64,000 nucleotides of DNA from Metapseudomonas resinovorans DSM 21078 (GCF_000423545.1 NZ_AUIE01000023.1:1-64000), one strand, 5' to 3'. Positions 1-8,564 are shown, counted from the first letter of the stretch. Notes: generated from the sequence alone by a model not told the origin. A program made the numbers and translations.

Positions 1-450
1 ACGCCGAAGAATTTGAATAGTACCGACCCACGCGGCTGGCCGGAGCGGCCCGGTGCTGGAAAGGGCAAGCAGGTGCTGGGCGCCGACCTGCCACGCTTGC
101 TCTACGTGCGCTGGCAGTCGCTGGCCGAGCCGCAAACCTAAGAGGTTTACATCGTGATTCCCGAGGCCACCCGGCTGGCGATGGTGAAGCCTGAGAGAGG
201 CTATTGTGCGGCCAGAGGCCAGTGGCGCGAGGATTATCGCGACATGCTGTCGATCGGCCTGGCGCCGGGTGGTATTGCCAGGGTCTGGCTTATGGGGGCC
301 TGCCTGTCTGCTATCGACGTCGCACGGGTGCAGGGCACTGTGGTAAAGGCAGGTCCCTATGACGGGACATCAGAAGGACGACATAGACCTTTGTCTGCTA
401 CATCCAGGGCCTATATCGAGAAGCATGGGATTCACTATGACTCGTGGTAG
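1..450 (+). pseudogene. DUF2931 family protein, 3' part, interrupted by an in-frame stop
   Basis: Frame 1 is open from the window edge to a TAA at 139-141 and then stays open in the same frame to the TAG at 448-450. The two halves read as one DUF2931 protein: 'YVRWQSLAEPQT' before the stop, then 'IPEATRLAMVK', 'LSIGLAPGGIARVW' and 'YIEKHGIHYDSW' after it, all typical of the family's C-terminal half. The stop falls where the family usually has a Tyr, so a single TAT/TAC to TAA change explains it. DUF2931 proteins are small, probably exported Pseudomonas proteins of unknown function. The gene is either a recent nonsense pseudogene or carries a base-call error. Its 5' end is outside the window. 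Confidence 0.7.
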
Positions 451-475
451 AGCCTGCTCAAGACAAGGACGTGTC

Positions 476-619
476 ATGAAACAGTTGATTGTCTGGATCA
501 CACTCTTATTGATTTCGGGTAGCGCCAATGCTGCTCGCAGCGAGCAAGTTTCGAAGTTGGTGGGGTTCTACTCGCTGCGTGGAGTGATTTCGATTGCAAG
601 CCGTCACAAATACCGCTGA
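476..619 (+). CDS. Short putative secreted protein (47 aa)
   Basis: ATG at 476 is preceded by AAGGAC about 6 bases upstream. The N-terminus is a good signal peptide: Lys at residue 3, a hydrophobic run 'LIVWITLLLISG', then an Ala-rich cleavage region 'SANAA'. Only about 27 residues follow, with no recognisable domain. It sits just downstream of the broken DUF2931 gene and may itself be a truncated remnant of a longer periplasmic protein. Function unknown. Confidence 0.35.
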   Translation: MKQLIVWITLLLISGSANAARSEQVSKLVGFYSLRGVISIASRHKYR

Positions 620-703
620 CTAGGCTCGGCACTCGGCAGTTGCCAGCACGACCCGGACCACCACGCGTGCCATGGGTGTCCGGGCCGGTTTTCCTCTTGG
701 TGC

Positions 704-1447
704 TCAGCGTCCGCCGGCACCGCTGCGCGAGCGCTCGGAGTTCTCCACCAGTACGGCCTCGGCCAACCCGTTGAGGCGTTGCCACAGGGCGGGGGAAACC
801 TCCATGCCGTTCTCCAGGGCCTGCTCACCGGCCAGGGCGAACTCCGCCGGGGAGACGCGTCGGTCGTACTGGACTGGGGTGGGCTCGGTCAGGCGCTGCG
901 GGTCGCTCGGGATACCAAGCGTCAGGCTCAGTGATTGCCGTTGCGCCAGGGGCGCGTCAGCTGCGAGTTGGTACGTCTGGTAGGTCGGGTTTGCATCGCC
1001 GGCGTCGATCCACGCCACATGCCGCTGGACTGGCCCGTGGCCGTTATCCCAGGAGGCCTGTGCCCACAGGCCCTGCCGCGCGCACGCTGTCAGCAGTCCA
1101 AGGACGAACTTGCGGTTGTGGCAGTGAAGGAAGTCGACGCGCACCAGTCCCTGCTCCAGGGCCTGGACGCTGGCCAGTTCCAGTAGCGCCGGCAAGCAGT
1201 TGAGGGCGCTGCGGCCATGACACTCGACGGTGAGCGTGGCCGGCCCTTCGGCGATGAGTTCGGCCATTGGACGTTCGCGGTCGGCTACCAGGTCCAGCGC
1301 CCGCTCCAGTTCGCCCAGGCCATCTTCGCCGTGCAGGTGCAGCCAGCCCACCAGGGCCGCTGCGTCTTCGTAGGTGCCCAGGGCATAGCCCATGCCCTCG
1401 AACACGCGCTTGAGCAGGGCCTTGAGTTCATTGGCGGAAATCAGCAT
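704..1447 (-). CDS. DUF3726 domain protein
   Basis: 247 residues. The N-terminus 'MLISANELKALLKR' followed by 'YEDAAALVGWLHLHGEDGLGEL' is characteristic of DUF3726; the pattern resembles the N-terminal helices of the Ldh2-type malate/lactate dehydrogenase family, but no dehydrogenase active site was recognised. The start is set by overlap: TGA of the upstream gene (1449-1447) shares its A with this ATG (1447-1445), giving TGATG. The two genes are therefore almost certainly translationally coupled. Biochemical function unknown; the neighbourhood (aldehyde dehydrogenase, BCCT transporter, RidA) suggests degradation of a nitrogen compound. Confidence 0.75.
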   Translation of the reverse strand: MLISANELKALLKRVFEGMGYALGTYEDAAALVGWLHLHGEDGLGELERALDLVADRERPMAELIAEGPATLTVECHGRSALNCLPALLELASVQALEQGLVRVDFLHCHNRKFVLGLLTACARQGLWAQASWDNGHGPVQRHVAWIDAGDANPTYQTYQLAADAPLAQRQSLSLTLGIPSDPQRLTEPTPVQYDRRVSPAEFALAGEQALENGMEVSPALWQRLNGLAEAVLVENSERSRSGAGGR

Positions 1448-3165
1448 CAAGCGTTCTCCTGGGTAGGGGCGAGCGGCAGGAACCAGTCATCGTCGAAGGG
1501 CTGGCCGATGTCCTCCAGCAGGGGCGCGCCCTGGAACATGGTGTTGCGCACCCACAGGCGCGAACGCGGGTCGAACTTGCTCACCCCGAAGAACGACAGC
1601 TTGCAGCGCAGCAGGTGCATGGGCAGCACGTCACGGTCCAGCAGGTTGGCGCGGATCTCGCCGTAGTGGGTGCGGGCCATGGTCTGGATACGGCGGACGA
1701 TGCCGCGTTGCTCCGGATGACGGAGCAGGAAATGGGCGACCTTGTGGGCGGGGTTTTGCGCCAGGTACTCGGAGAGGCGTTGGTGGCACTGCTGCACCAG
1801 GTAGCCGATGCCGAGGGGCATCTGCTTGTCCCGACCGTCATCGAGGCTGCAACTGCCGAGTCGCGGCTCCTGCTTTTCTTCGGAGCGGTACCAGAAGGTT
1901 TCCTGGGCACCCTCCGCGCTGAAGTCGATTGCCAGGGCCCAGTCGTAACTTGTCTCGATCAGTTCTTTCAGCCGGCTGGCGGACATTTCCGGGTTCAGTT
2001 CCAGTTGCTCGGGCAGGGCGAGACGGTCTTCCAGTTCGTCTACCAGCTCCGGGTGCAGTTCCAGGAGGATGCAGTTGATCAGCTCCTGCCCTTGCAGGCT
2101 GGCGCGCTTGTGGGCCCAGTCCTGCAGGGACTGCCAGGCCTGCAGCGGTTGCAGGTCGAGCCCGGCGCGCAGGGCCAGCAGGTCAGCCAGGACGCGCTGG
2201 TTGTGGCCGGTCTGCCATTCGTCTTCGGTAAAGGTTTGCTCGAGATGGCGGATGGCACGTTCAAGCAGTTGTGGCAGGCGGGCCAGTTGCGCGGCCGTTG
2301 GGGCGCCGGCAAGGATGCGCGCTAGCGCCAGTTCGCGCATTTCGATCCAGCGGCTGATCAGTTGCGGGTGGTTGATCAGGTAGGGCGCCATGCCAAGGCC
2401 GGTGGAATTGCCGATGCCGAAGTAGCGCTTGAGGGCCGGGGCGAAGGGCACGGCGGTTTCCGGTGAGCGGCGCCGGGCAATGTGTTCGGCCTGTTGCAGG
2501 CTGAAGTTGCGCAGCATGAAACAGGTGAACATTTCGGCGGCAAACGGGCGGGCGAAATCCGGGTGCTTGCGGCTGACTTTTTCCCAGTCGGCCATGCCCA
2601 GCTTGCCGCTGCCATAGACGGCGGTGGTGCGGTAGAGGTAGCCGACCCGGGCGATCTGCGCCACATCGGGCTGGCGCCCCTGGCTCAGGGCCTCCACCAC
2701 GCTGTCGAAGTTGCGCACGCTGCGGTTGGCGCGGGACAGCACCATCACCTTGGCGTCGAGCCGGCCCGCTTCCTGCAGCGGCACGTTCTGGCGCAGGTAG
2801 TCGACATAGGCCTCGTCCACCTCGCCTTCGCAGAGCGCCATGGTCAGGTCCCATTCGCTGGCGATGACCCGGTCGTTGCGCTTTTCCGGCGCCAGGTACT
2901 GGGAGAAGAGTACGAAGCTGAACAGGTCGCCGCGGGTACGGATGCGGTAGATGACTGTGCCGTAGCCATCGGCATCCAGCTCGAAGCGCGGCGCCTCGAT
3001 CTGCCATTGCTCGCGCATGATCCGGCGGACCAGGCTGCGCATGAAGCTCAGGCGGCTCTGGTGCAGGCTGCCGAGCCGCTCCAGGTCCATGACCAGGTGG
3101 GCAGGGCGCATGTACGGAGTCGCGGCCTCGGGCAGGCCGGATTCCACGATCGAAGGGGTGCTCAT
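1447..3165 (-). CDS. Conserved protein of unknown function (572 aa)
   Basis: Large soluble protein with no signal peptide or membrane segment. The N-terminal third has 'MDLERLGSLHQSRLSFMRSL', then a beta-rich stretch 'YGTVIYRIRTRGDLFSFVLF' and 'EWDLTMALCEGEVDE'. The remainder is mostly helical, with many Arg/Glu pairs and motifs such as 'GIGNSTGLGMAPYLINHP' and 'TSYDWALAIDFSAEG'. I cannot place it in a named enzyme family. It is the first gene of a two-gene operon with the DUF3726 protein, overlapping it by one base. A LysR gene lies 171 bases upstream on the same strand, so both may belong to that regulator's targets. Confidence 0.7.
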   Translation of the reverse strand: MSTPSIVESGLPEAATPYMRPAHLVMDLERLGSLHQSRLSFMRSLVRRIMREQWQIEAPRFELDADGYGTVIYRIRTRGDLFSFVLFSQYLAPEKRNDRVIASEWDLTMALCEGEVDEAYVDYLRQNVPLQEAGRLDAKVMVLSRANRSVRNFDSVVEALSQGRQPDVAQIARVGYLYRTTAVYGSGKLGMADWEKVSRKHPDFARPFAAEMFTCFMLRNFSLQQAEHIARRRSPETAVPFAPALKRYFGIGNSTGLGMAPYLINHPQLISRWIEMRELALARILAGAPTAAQLARLPQLLERAIRHLEQTFTEDEWQTGHNQRVLADLLALRAGLDLQPLQAWQSLQDWAHKRASLQGQELINCILLELHPELVDELEDRLALPEQLELNPEMSASRLKELIETSYDWALAIDFSAEGAQETFWYRSEEKQEPRLGSCSLDDGRDKQMPLGIGYLVQQCHQRLSEYLAQNPAHKVAHFLLRHPEQRGIVRRIQTMARTHYGEIRANLLDRDVLPMHLLRCKLSFFGVSKFDPRSRLWVRNTMFQGAPLLEDIGQPFDDDWFLPLAPTQENA

Positions 3166-3291
3166 TCTGGGGCCCTCAACTGGCGTTCACCGCGCACCGT
3201 TGCCTGCTGGCTTTCGGGCGGCGGCTTGTTATTGATCTGCCGCCGATGGTGGGACAGCAGGCCCCGCGGAGCAATTCAGATCGCCCTATCG

Positions 3292-3315
3292 TTTGATAAG
3301 GAAGCCTTATTCAAA
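3292..3315. promoter_or_regulatory. Imperfect inverted repeat upstream of the 572-aa/DUF3726 operon
   Basis: TTTGATAAG (3292-3300) faces CCTTATTCAAA (3305-3315); the arms pair apart from one extra base. It lies in the 171-base gap between the LysR gene and the 572-residue gene, about 130 bases before the latter's start. Size and form fit a LysR-type site, but this is inferred from symmetry alone. Confidence 0.35.
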
Positions 3316-3336
3316 TGGCTTCGTCGATCAGTCGGG

Positions 3337-4242
3337 TTATTGCCATTCCTCCGGGTCCAGTTCGTTGTCGCGCAGGATGAACTCGAACAGGGCCTGGGCG
3401 GCCACCGGCAGGGAACGGTTGGCCTGGCGCACGATGCCGATGTCGCGGGTCACCAGCGGGTCAGCCAGGGGAATGAAGCGCAACTGGCCGGGCTCGGCCG
3501 GGAAGGCGAAGCGGGGCAGGGTGGTGATGCCCATGCCGGCCTCGATCATGGCCAGCAAGGAAATCATGTTGGAAATATAGAACTGCGAGTCGCTGACCAG
3601 CTCCTCGGCGCGGGTGCCGGCCAGCAGGCGCGAGGTGCCGTTGGCGATCAGGCGCTCTCCGCGCAGTTGCTGCCAGCCGAGCTGCGCTTCGCCGGCCAGC
3701 GGGTGGTTCTGGTGGCAGACCACGCCGATGCTGTCTTCCCAGATGGGAATGAAGCGGATGTCGCTCTCCGCTTCCCATAGGCTGGAGATGCCGAAGTCCA
3801 CCTGCTGGTTCTCCACCATGTTCAGCACCGCCTCGGAGTTATCGTCGAACAGGCTGACGTGCAGGTCGGTGGCATCACCAATGAAGCGCGTGAGGATATC
3901 CGGCAGCAGGCGGCTGGCGATGGAGGGCACTGAGGCGATGCGCAGGTGCCCGGACTTGTACTGGGCGATCAGGCTCATGTCGCGCACCACGCGGTCGTGG
4001 TGCTCGATCAGCTCCTTGGCATAGGCCAGGAACTGCACGCCGAAGGGGGTCAGCTCGGGCTTGGTGACCCGCGCATTGCGCTTCTCGAACACGGCCTGGC
4101 CCAGCTTGCCCTCCAGGTCGCGGATGGACAGCGAAATCGCCGGCTGGGTGCGGTGCGCCCGTTCAGCCGCGGCGTGGAAGCCCTGCAGCTCGGCGACCCA
4201 GACGAAATGGCGCAACTGCACGATCTTCAGGTCCGGCAGCAT
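3337..4242 (-). CDS. LysR family transcriptional regulator
   Basis: 301 residues, normal LysR length. The N-terminal winged helix is clear: 'LRHFVWVAELQGFHAAAERAHRTQP' and then 'AISLSIRDLEGKLG'. The C-terminal two-lobed effector domain starts near residue 90 ('GHLRIASVPSIASRLLPDIL'). It is divergent from the aldehyde dehydrogenase gene, with 93 bases between start codons, the usual arrangement for a LysR gene controlling its neighbour. AAGGA lies about 8 bases before the ATG. The effector is not predictable, but adjacent BCCT and RidA genes suggest a nitrogenous compound. Confidence 0.9.
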   Translation of the reverse strand: MLPDLKIVQLRHFVWVAELQGFHAAAERAHRTQPAISLSIRDLEGKLGQAVFEKRNARVTKPELTPFGVQFLAYAKELIEHHDRVVRDMSLIAQYKSGHLRIASVPSIASRLLPDILTRFIGDATDLHVSLFDDNSEAVLNMVENQQVDFGISSLWEAESDIRFIPIWEDSIGVVCHQNHPLAGEAQLGWQQLRGERLIANGTSRLLAGTRAEELVSDSQFYISNMISLLAMIEAGMGITTLPRFAFPAEPGQLRFIPLADPLVTRDIGIVRQANRSLPVAAQALFEFILRDNELDPEEWQ

Positions 4243-4272
4243 GGTAAGTTTTCCTTATCAATCAATATTCAC

Positions 4273-4286
4273 AACTAATTTTAGTT
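4273..4286. promoter_or_regulatory. Palindrome in the LysR/aldehyde dehydrogenase divergent promoter
   Basis: AACTAA (4273-4278) and TTAGTT (4281-4286) form a perfect 6-bp inverted repeat with a TT centre, in an AT-rich patch between the two divergent starts. It contains a T-N-A spacing compatible with LysR binding. No experimental basis; inferred from symmetry and position. Confidence 0.4.
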
Positions 4287-4335
4287 TATCTGAGACGGCA
4301 CCTACCATGCGCTCAAAGCGAGAACGGAGGTGCAC

Positions 4336-5778
4336 ATGCCCAGCAAGATCTTCAACAACTACATCGGTGGCGCCTGGGTCGAAGGTGCCGCGAGTGTTGC
4401 CAACCGCAGCCCGGCCAACGTCGACGACGTGATAGGCCACTACACCCAGGCCGATGCCGCTCAGGTGGATCAGGCGCTTGCCGCCGCCACAGCCGGCCAG
4501 GCCATCTGGGCCCGCAGTGGCCTGGAGGAGCGCTACCAGGTGCTCATGGCCATCGGCAACGAACTTATCGCCCGCAAGTCGGAACTCGGCGAGCAACTGT
4601 CGCGGGAAGAGGGCAAGACCTTGGCCGAAGGTGTCGGCGAGGTCTACCGCTCCGGGCAGTTCTTCCACTACTACGCTGCCGAAGTCCTGCGGCAGATGGG
4701 CGAGACGGCCGATTCGGTGCGCCCCGGCGTGGAGATCGAAGTCCGTCGCGAGCCGGTCGGCGTAGTCGCCATCATCACCCCCTGGAACTTCCCGATGGCC
4801 ACCGCCGCCTGGAAGATCGCCCCGGCCCTGGCCTTCGGCAACGCCGTGGTGTTCAAACCGGCCAATGCCGTGCCGGCGAGCGCCTGGGCGCTGACCGAGA
4901 TCATTTCCCGGCAGGCCCTTCCGGTGGGCACCTTCAACCTGGTGATGGGCAGCGGTGCCGAAGTCGGCGAGCGCCTGATCCACTCCAGCGGCATCAATGC
5001 CCTGAGCTTCACCGGCTCGGTTGAAACCGGCCGCCGGGTCGCCGCCGCAACGGCCGCCAACTTCGTCCGTTGCCAACTGGAAATGGGCAGCAAGAACGCC
5101 CTGGTGGTGCTCGACGACGCGGACCTGGCGCTGGCGGTGGAGTGCGCGGTGAACGGCGCCTTCTTCGGCACCGGCCAGAAGTGCACGGCGTCGTCCCGCC
5201 TGATCGTCACCGAGGGCATTCACGACCGCTTCGTCGAGGCGCTGATCGAGCGAATCAAACAGCTCAAGGTCGGCCATCCGCTGCACGAGGGCGTGCAGAT
5301 CGGCCCGGTGATCGACGAACGTCAGCTGACGCAGAACCTGCGTTACATCGAAGACGCCAAGGCCGAAGGCGCGCGCCTGGTCTGCGGCGGCGAGCGCATT
5401 GCCGAGGAGCACGAGGGCTTCTACATGCGCCCGGCGCTCTTCGTCGACACCCGCAACGACATGCGTATCAACCGCGACGAGGTATTCGGGCCCATCGCTT
5501 GCGTCATCAAGGCGAAGGACTACGAAGAGGCCCTGGCCATCCTCAACGACACGCGCTTCGGCCTGACCGCCGGGATCATGACCCAGTCGCTGAAATACGC
5601 CAGCGACTTCAAGCGCCGGGCCAATACCGGCTGCGTGATGGTCAACCTGCCCACCGCCGGCACCGACTATCACGTGCCTTTCGGTGGCCGCAAGGATTCC
5701 AGTTTCGGCCCGCGCGAGCAGGGGCAATACGCCCGCGACTTCTACACGGTGGTCAAGACCGTCTACGTGCGTCCCTGA
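4336..5778 (+). CDS. NAD(P)-dependent aldehyde dehydrogenase, semialdehyde type
   Basis: 480 residues from the ATG at 4336; an in-frame GTG at 4330 lies inside the ribosome site AACGGAGG, so the ATG is preferred. Family features: 'ITPWNFPMATAAWKIAPAL', 'FKPANAVPASA', 'FTGSVETGRRVA', general-base Glu in 'LEMGSKNALVV', catalytic Cys in 'GTGQKCTASSR', and 'DEVFGPIACV'. The sequence style resembles alpha-ketoglutarate-semialdehyde dehydrogenases, but the substrate cannot be fixed. Thirteen bases separate it from the dipeptidase-like gene, so they form one operon, probably activated by the divergent LysR. Confidence 0.88.
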   Translation: MPSKIFNNYIGGAWVEGAASVANRSPANVDDVIGHYTQADAAQVDQALAAATAGQAIWARSGLEERYQVLMAIGNELIARKSELGEQLSREEGKTLAEGVGEVYRSGQFFHYYAAEVLRQMGETADSVRPGVEIEVRREPVGVVAIITPWNFPMATAAWKIAPALAFGNAVVFKPANAVPASAWALTEIISRQALPVGTFNLVMGSGAEVGERLIHSSGINALSFTGSVETGRRVAAATAANFVRCQLEMGSKNALVVLDDADLALAVECAVNGAFFGTGQKCTASSRLIVTEGIHDRFVEALIERIKQLKVGHPLHEGVQIGPVIDERQLTQNLRYIEDAKAEGARLVCGGERIAEEHEGFYMRPALFVDTRNDMRINRDEVFGPIACVIKAKDYEEALAILNDTRFGLTAGIMTQSLKYASDFKRRANTGCVMVNLPTAGTDYHVPFGGRKDSSFGPREQGQYARDFYTVVKTVYVRP

Positions 5779-5791
5779 GGGAGAGAGCGCC

Positions 5792-6778
5792 ATGCAAGAG
5801 CTTCTGATGATCGACGGCCTGCAGTACTCCAACTGGAGCCCTGAGCTGTTCCGGCAGATGCAGGAAGGTGGCCTGAGCGCCGTCCACGCCACCATCGCCT
5901 ACCACGAAACCGCCCGCGAGACGCTGTCGCGCATCGGCGAATGGAACCGCCGCTTCGAGGCCTTTCCCGAGCTGATCCGCCCCGTGCGCCAGGCCTCGGA
6001 CATCCGCCTGGCACAGCAGGAAGGACGGGTGGGAATCTTCTTCGGCTTCCAGAACTGCTCGCCCATCGAGGACGACATCGACCTGGTGGAAGTCTTCCGC
6101 CAGCTCGGCGTCTTCATCATGCAACTGACCTACAACAACCAGAGCCTGCTGGCGTCCGGCTGCTACGAGCGCGAGGACAATGGCATCAGCCGCTTCGGCC
6201 GCCAGGTGATCGAAGAGATGAACCGCGTCGGCATGCTCATCGACATGTCCCACAGCGCCGAGCGCAGCACCCTGGAAGCCATTGAGCTGTCGAGCCGGCC
6301 GGTGATCATCTCCCACGCCAACCCCACCAGCTTCCATGCAGCCAAGCGCAACAAGTCCGATGCGGTGCTGCGTGGTATCGCCGAGTCCGGTGGGCTGCTC
6401 GGTTTCAGCACCTATCCCTTCCACTTGCGCGGCGGTTCGGCCTGCCGGCTCGACGAGTTCTGCGACATGGTCGCGCGCACCGCCGATCTGATGGGCATCG
6501 ACCACATCGGCATCGGTACCGACCTCTGCCAGCAGCAGCCGTTGCAAGTGCTGGAGTGGATGCGCAATGGCCGTTGGAGCAAGGCCAAGGACTACGGCGA
6601 AGGCTCGGCGGACAACGCCGATTGGCCGGCCCCGTTGCACTGGTTCCGTGACAGCCGCGACTTCCCCGTCATCGCCCAGGGCCTGCGCCAACGCGGCTTC
6701 GCCGAGGACGAGGTGCGCAAAATCATGGGCCTGAACTGGCTGAACCTGCTGGAACGCGGCACCGCGCCGCAGAACTGA
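5792..6778 (+). CDS. M19 'membrane dipeptidase' family protein with non-canonical metal site
   Basis: 328 residues; ATG at 5792 follows GAGGGAGAG. The fold is recognisable from 'DMSHSAERSTLEAI', 'PVIISHANPTSFH', 'KSDAVLRGIAESGGLLG' and 'HIGIGTD'. In classical renal dipeptidases the first zinc ligands are in an N-terminal D-G-H-N-D motif; here the aligned stretch is 'IDGLQYSNW', so His and Asp are replaced. The bridging Glu position reads 'GFQNCS', with Gln. A similar subfamily is, from memory, encoded beside dimethylglycine genes in P. aeruginosa. Peptidase activity is therefore doubtful; a role in degrading a nitrogenous compound fits the neighbours. Confidence 0.8.
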   Translation: MQELLMIDGLQYSNWSPELFRQMQEGGLSAVHATIAYHETARETLSRIGEWNRRFEAFPELIRPVRQASDIRLAQQEGRVGIFFGFQNCSPIEDDIDLVEVFRQLGVFIMQLTYNNQSLLASGCYEREDNGISRFGRQVIEEMNRVGMLIDMSHSAERSTLEAIELSSRPVIISHANPTSFHAAKRNKSDAVLRGIAESGGLLGFSTYPFHLRGGSACRLDEFCDMVARTADLMGIDHIGIGTDLCQQQPLQVLEWMRNGRWSKAKDYGEGSADNADWPAPLHWFRDSRDFPVIAQGLRQRGFAEDEVRKIMGLNWLNLLERGTAPQN

Positions 6779-6801
6779 TCTACCCACCCCGTGAGGACGC
6801 C

Positions 6802-6924
6802 ATGAACAAAAACAAGAACAGAGCCTCGTCCAACTCCCGCCGTGGAGCTGGCCTGTGCCCACCCGCACACCACCATCACCCGCTGCCTCCAGGGGGCGCG
6901 CGCGACATGCGCCCCTTGCGTTGA
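6802..6924 (+). CDS. Possible 40-aa leader ORF before the BCCT transporter gene
   Basis: ATG at 6802 is preceded by GTGAGGACGCC, a good ribosome site. The product is Arg- and Pro-rich with four consecutive His (residues 23-26) and no domain. It ends at TGA 6922-6924, directly before a perfect 9-bp hairpin. It may be a translated leader or a chance ORF; the well-placed ribosome site is the main support. Confidence 0.35.
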   Translation: MNKNKNRASSNSRRGAGLCPPAHHHHPLPPGGARDMRPLR

Positions 6925-6946
6925 CGAAACGACCCTCGTCGTTTCG
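6925..6946 (+). promoter_or_regulatory. Hairpin directly after the leader ORF
   Basis: CGAAACGAC (6925-6933) pairs perfectly with GTCGTTTCG (6938-6946) around a CCTC tetraloop. There is no T-run, so it is not a simple intrinsic terminator. It begins at the base after the small ORF's stop codon and lies 67 bases before the BCCT start. Confidence 0.45.
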
Positions 6947-7013
6947 AACCCCTGGTCATTCGCCCCGCGCGTGCCGCATGCCGGCGGGGCCTAAGCTACA
7001 ACCTGGAGGCATC

Positions 7014-8564
7014 ATGAAAGTGTTCCCGACCCAGACCATAGGCAGCACGCCGATGAAGCACCCGGCACTGCAAGGCATCGACTGGCCGCTGTTCGTCATC
7101 AGCGGTGGCTTCCTGCTCAGTTTCCTGGTGGCGGCGCTGGTGGACATCGACGCCGTCTCGGCGCTGGTCAACACGCTGTTCGCCTGGTCGACGAAAGTCT
7201 TCGGACTCTACTGGCAGGTGCTGATGCTGGCGACCTTCCTGGTCAGCCTGGGCATCTGCTTCAGCAAGTGCGGCCGGGTGCGCCTGGGTGGCGTCGACCG
7301 GAAGCCGGAAACCAGCACCTTCAACTGGATCGCTGTGATCATGTGTGCACTGCTGGCCGGTGGCGGCGCCTTCTGGGCGGCTGCCGAACCGCTGATGCAC
7401 TTCGCCAGTCCGCCGCCGCTGTTCGCCGGTGTGCAGCCGAACACCGAGCAGGCCGGCCACTTGGCCCTGGCCCAGTCCTTCGTGCACTGGGGCTTCCTCG
7501 CCTGGGCGGTGCTCGGCAGCCTGCTGGCGATCGTGCTGATGCACCTGCACTACGACAAGGGCCTACCGCTGGCGCCTCGCACGCTGCTGTATCCGCTGCT
7601 GGGCGAGCGCGCACTCAAGGGACCCATCGGCAACCTCGCCGATGCCGCCTCGATCATCGCGGTCGTCGCCGGCACCATCGGCCCGATCGGCTTCCTCGGC
7701 CTGCAGATCAGCAATGCACTGCAAGCCGTCTGGGGCCTGCCCAATGACCTGCTGACCCAGTCCATCACCATCATCCTGGTGACGGCCATGTACACCACCT
7801 CCTGCCTGGTGGGCCTGAACGGCATCCGTTTCGTCAGCGAGATCAACGTCTGGCTGATGATCGGCCTGGCACTGTTCATGATCGTGGCCGGCCCGACCCT
7901 GTTCATCCTTTCGGGCTTCCCCGTGGCGTTCGGCATTCAACTGGAAAACTTCCTGCCGATGACCCTGTACCGCGCCGATCCGAAGTGGCTCGACTGGTGG
8001 ACCGTGTTCTACTGGGGCTGGTTCATCGGCTATGCACCCATGATGGGCCTGTACGTGGCCAAGATTTCCCGGGGCCGCAGCATTCGCCAGATCATCATGA
8101 CCCTGTCGGTCATCGCGCCGCTGGTCACCATGTTCTGGTTCACCGTGGTCGGCGGCACCGGCATCGGCCTGGAGCTGCAAAACCCCGGCACCGTCACCGC
8201 CCACGGCACCCAGCCCGAGGCCATGTTGCTGGGCGTGACCCAGAGCCTCCCGCTGGCGGGGCTGGTGTCGGCGCTGTTCCTGTTCCTCAGCTTCATCTCG
8301 GTGGCCACCAACGGCGATGCCATGGCCTACACCGTGGCCATGGCGATGTCTGGCAACGACTCGCCGAAGAAGTGGCTGCGCGCCTTCTGGTGCATCGGCA
8401 TGGGGCTGGCTGCGGTGGTGCTGATCACCATCGGCTCGGGCGGGGTCACGGCGTTGCAGTCCTTCATCGTCATCACCGCCGTGCCGGTGTCCCTGCTGAT
8501 CCTCCCCGCGCTCTGGAACGCCCCACAGATCGCCCGCCGCCTGGCGCGCGAGCAGCAGGTCTAG
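7014..8564 (+). CDS. BCCT family transporter (divergent)
   Basis: 516 residues, about 12 membrane segments; ATG at 7014 follows CTGGAGG. BCCT carriers take up choline, betaines or carnitine. Family signs are 'HWGFLAWAVL', 'GPIGFLGLQISNAL' and 'WWTVFYWGWFIGYAPMMGLY'. The usual unwound-helix motif G-M-G-I-G is replaced by 'LLAGGGAFWAAAEP'. The aromatic-box stretch that reads W-A-W-W-x-x-W in BetP reads W-G-W-F-I-G-Y, so two Trp become Phe and Tyr. The substrate may therefore differ from simple betaines. It follows the dipeptidase-like gene after a 235-base leader region. Confidence 0.88.
   Translation: MKVFPTQTIGSTPMKHPALQGIDWPLFVISGGFLLSFLVAALVDIDAVSALVNTLFAWSTKVFGLYWQVLMLATFLVSLGICFSKCGRVRLGGVDRKPETSTFNWIAVIMCALLAGGGAFWAAAEPLMHFASPPPLFAGVQPNTEQAGHLALAQSFVHWGFLAWAVLGSLLAIVLMHLHYDKGLPLAPRTLLYPLLGERALKGPIGNLADAASIIAVVAGTIGPIGFLGLQISNALQAVWGLPNDLLTQSITIILVTAMYTTSCLVGLNGIRFVSEINVWLMIGLALFMIVAGPTLFILSGFPVAFGIQLENFLPMTLYRADPKWLDWWTVFYWGWFIGYAPMMGLYVAKISRGRSIRQIIMTLSVIAPLVTMFWFTVVGGTGIGLELQNPGTVTAHGTQPEAMLLGVTQSLPLAGLVSALFLFLSFISVATNGDAMAYTVAMAMSGNDSPKKWLRAFWCIGMGLAAVVLITIGSGGVTALQSFIVITAVPVSLLILPALWNAPQIARRLAREQQV

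Noticed and set aside
2482-3780. 432-codon plus-strand ORF
   Set aside because: Antisense to the 572-residue and LysR genes; composition typical of a shadow frame in GC-rich DNA.
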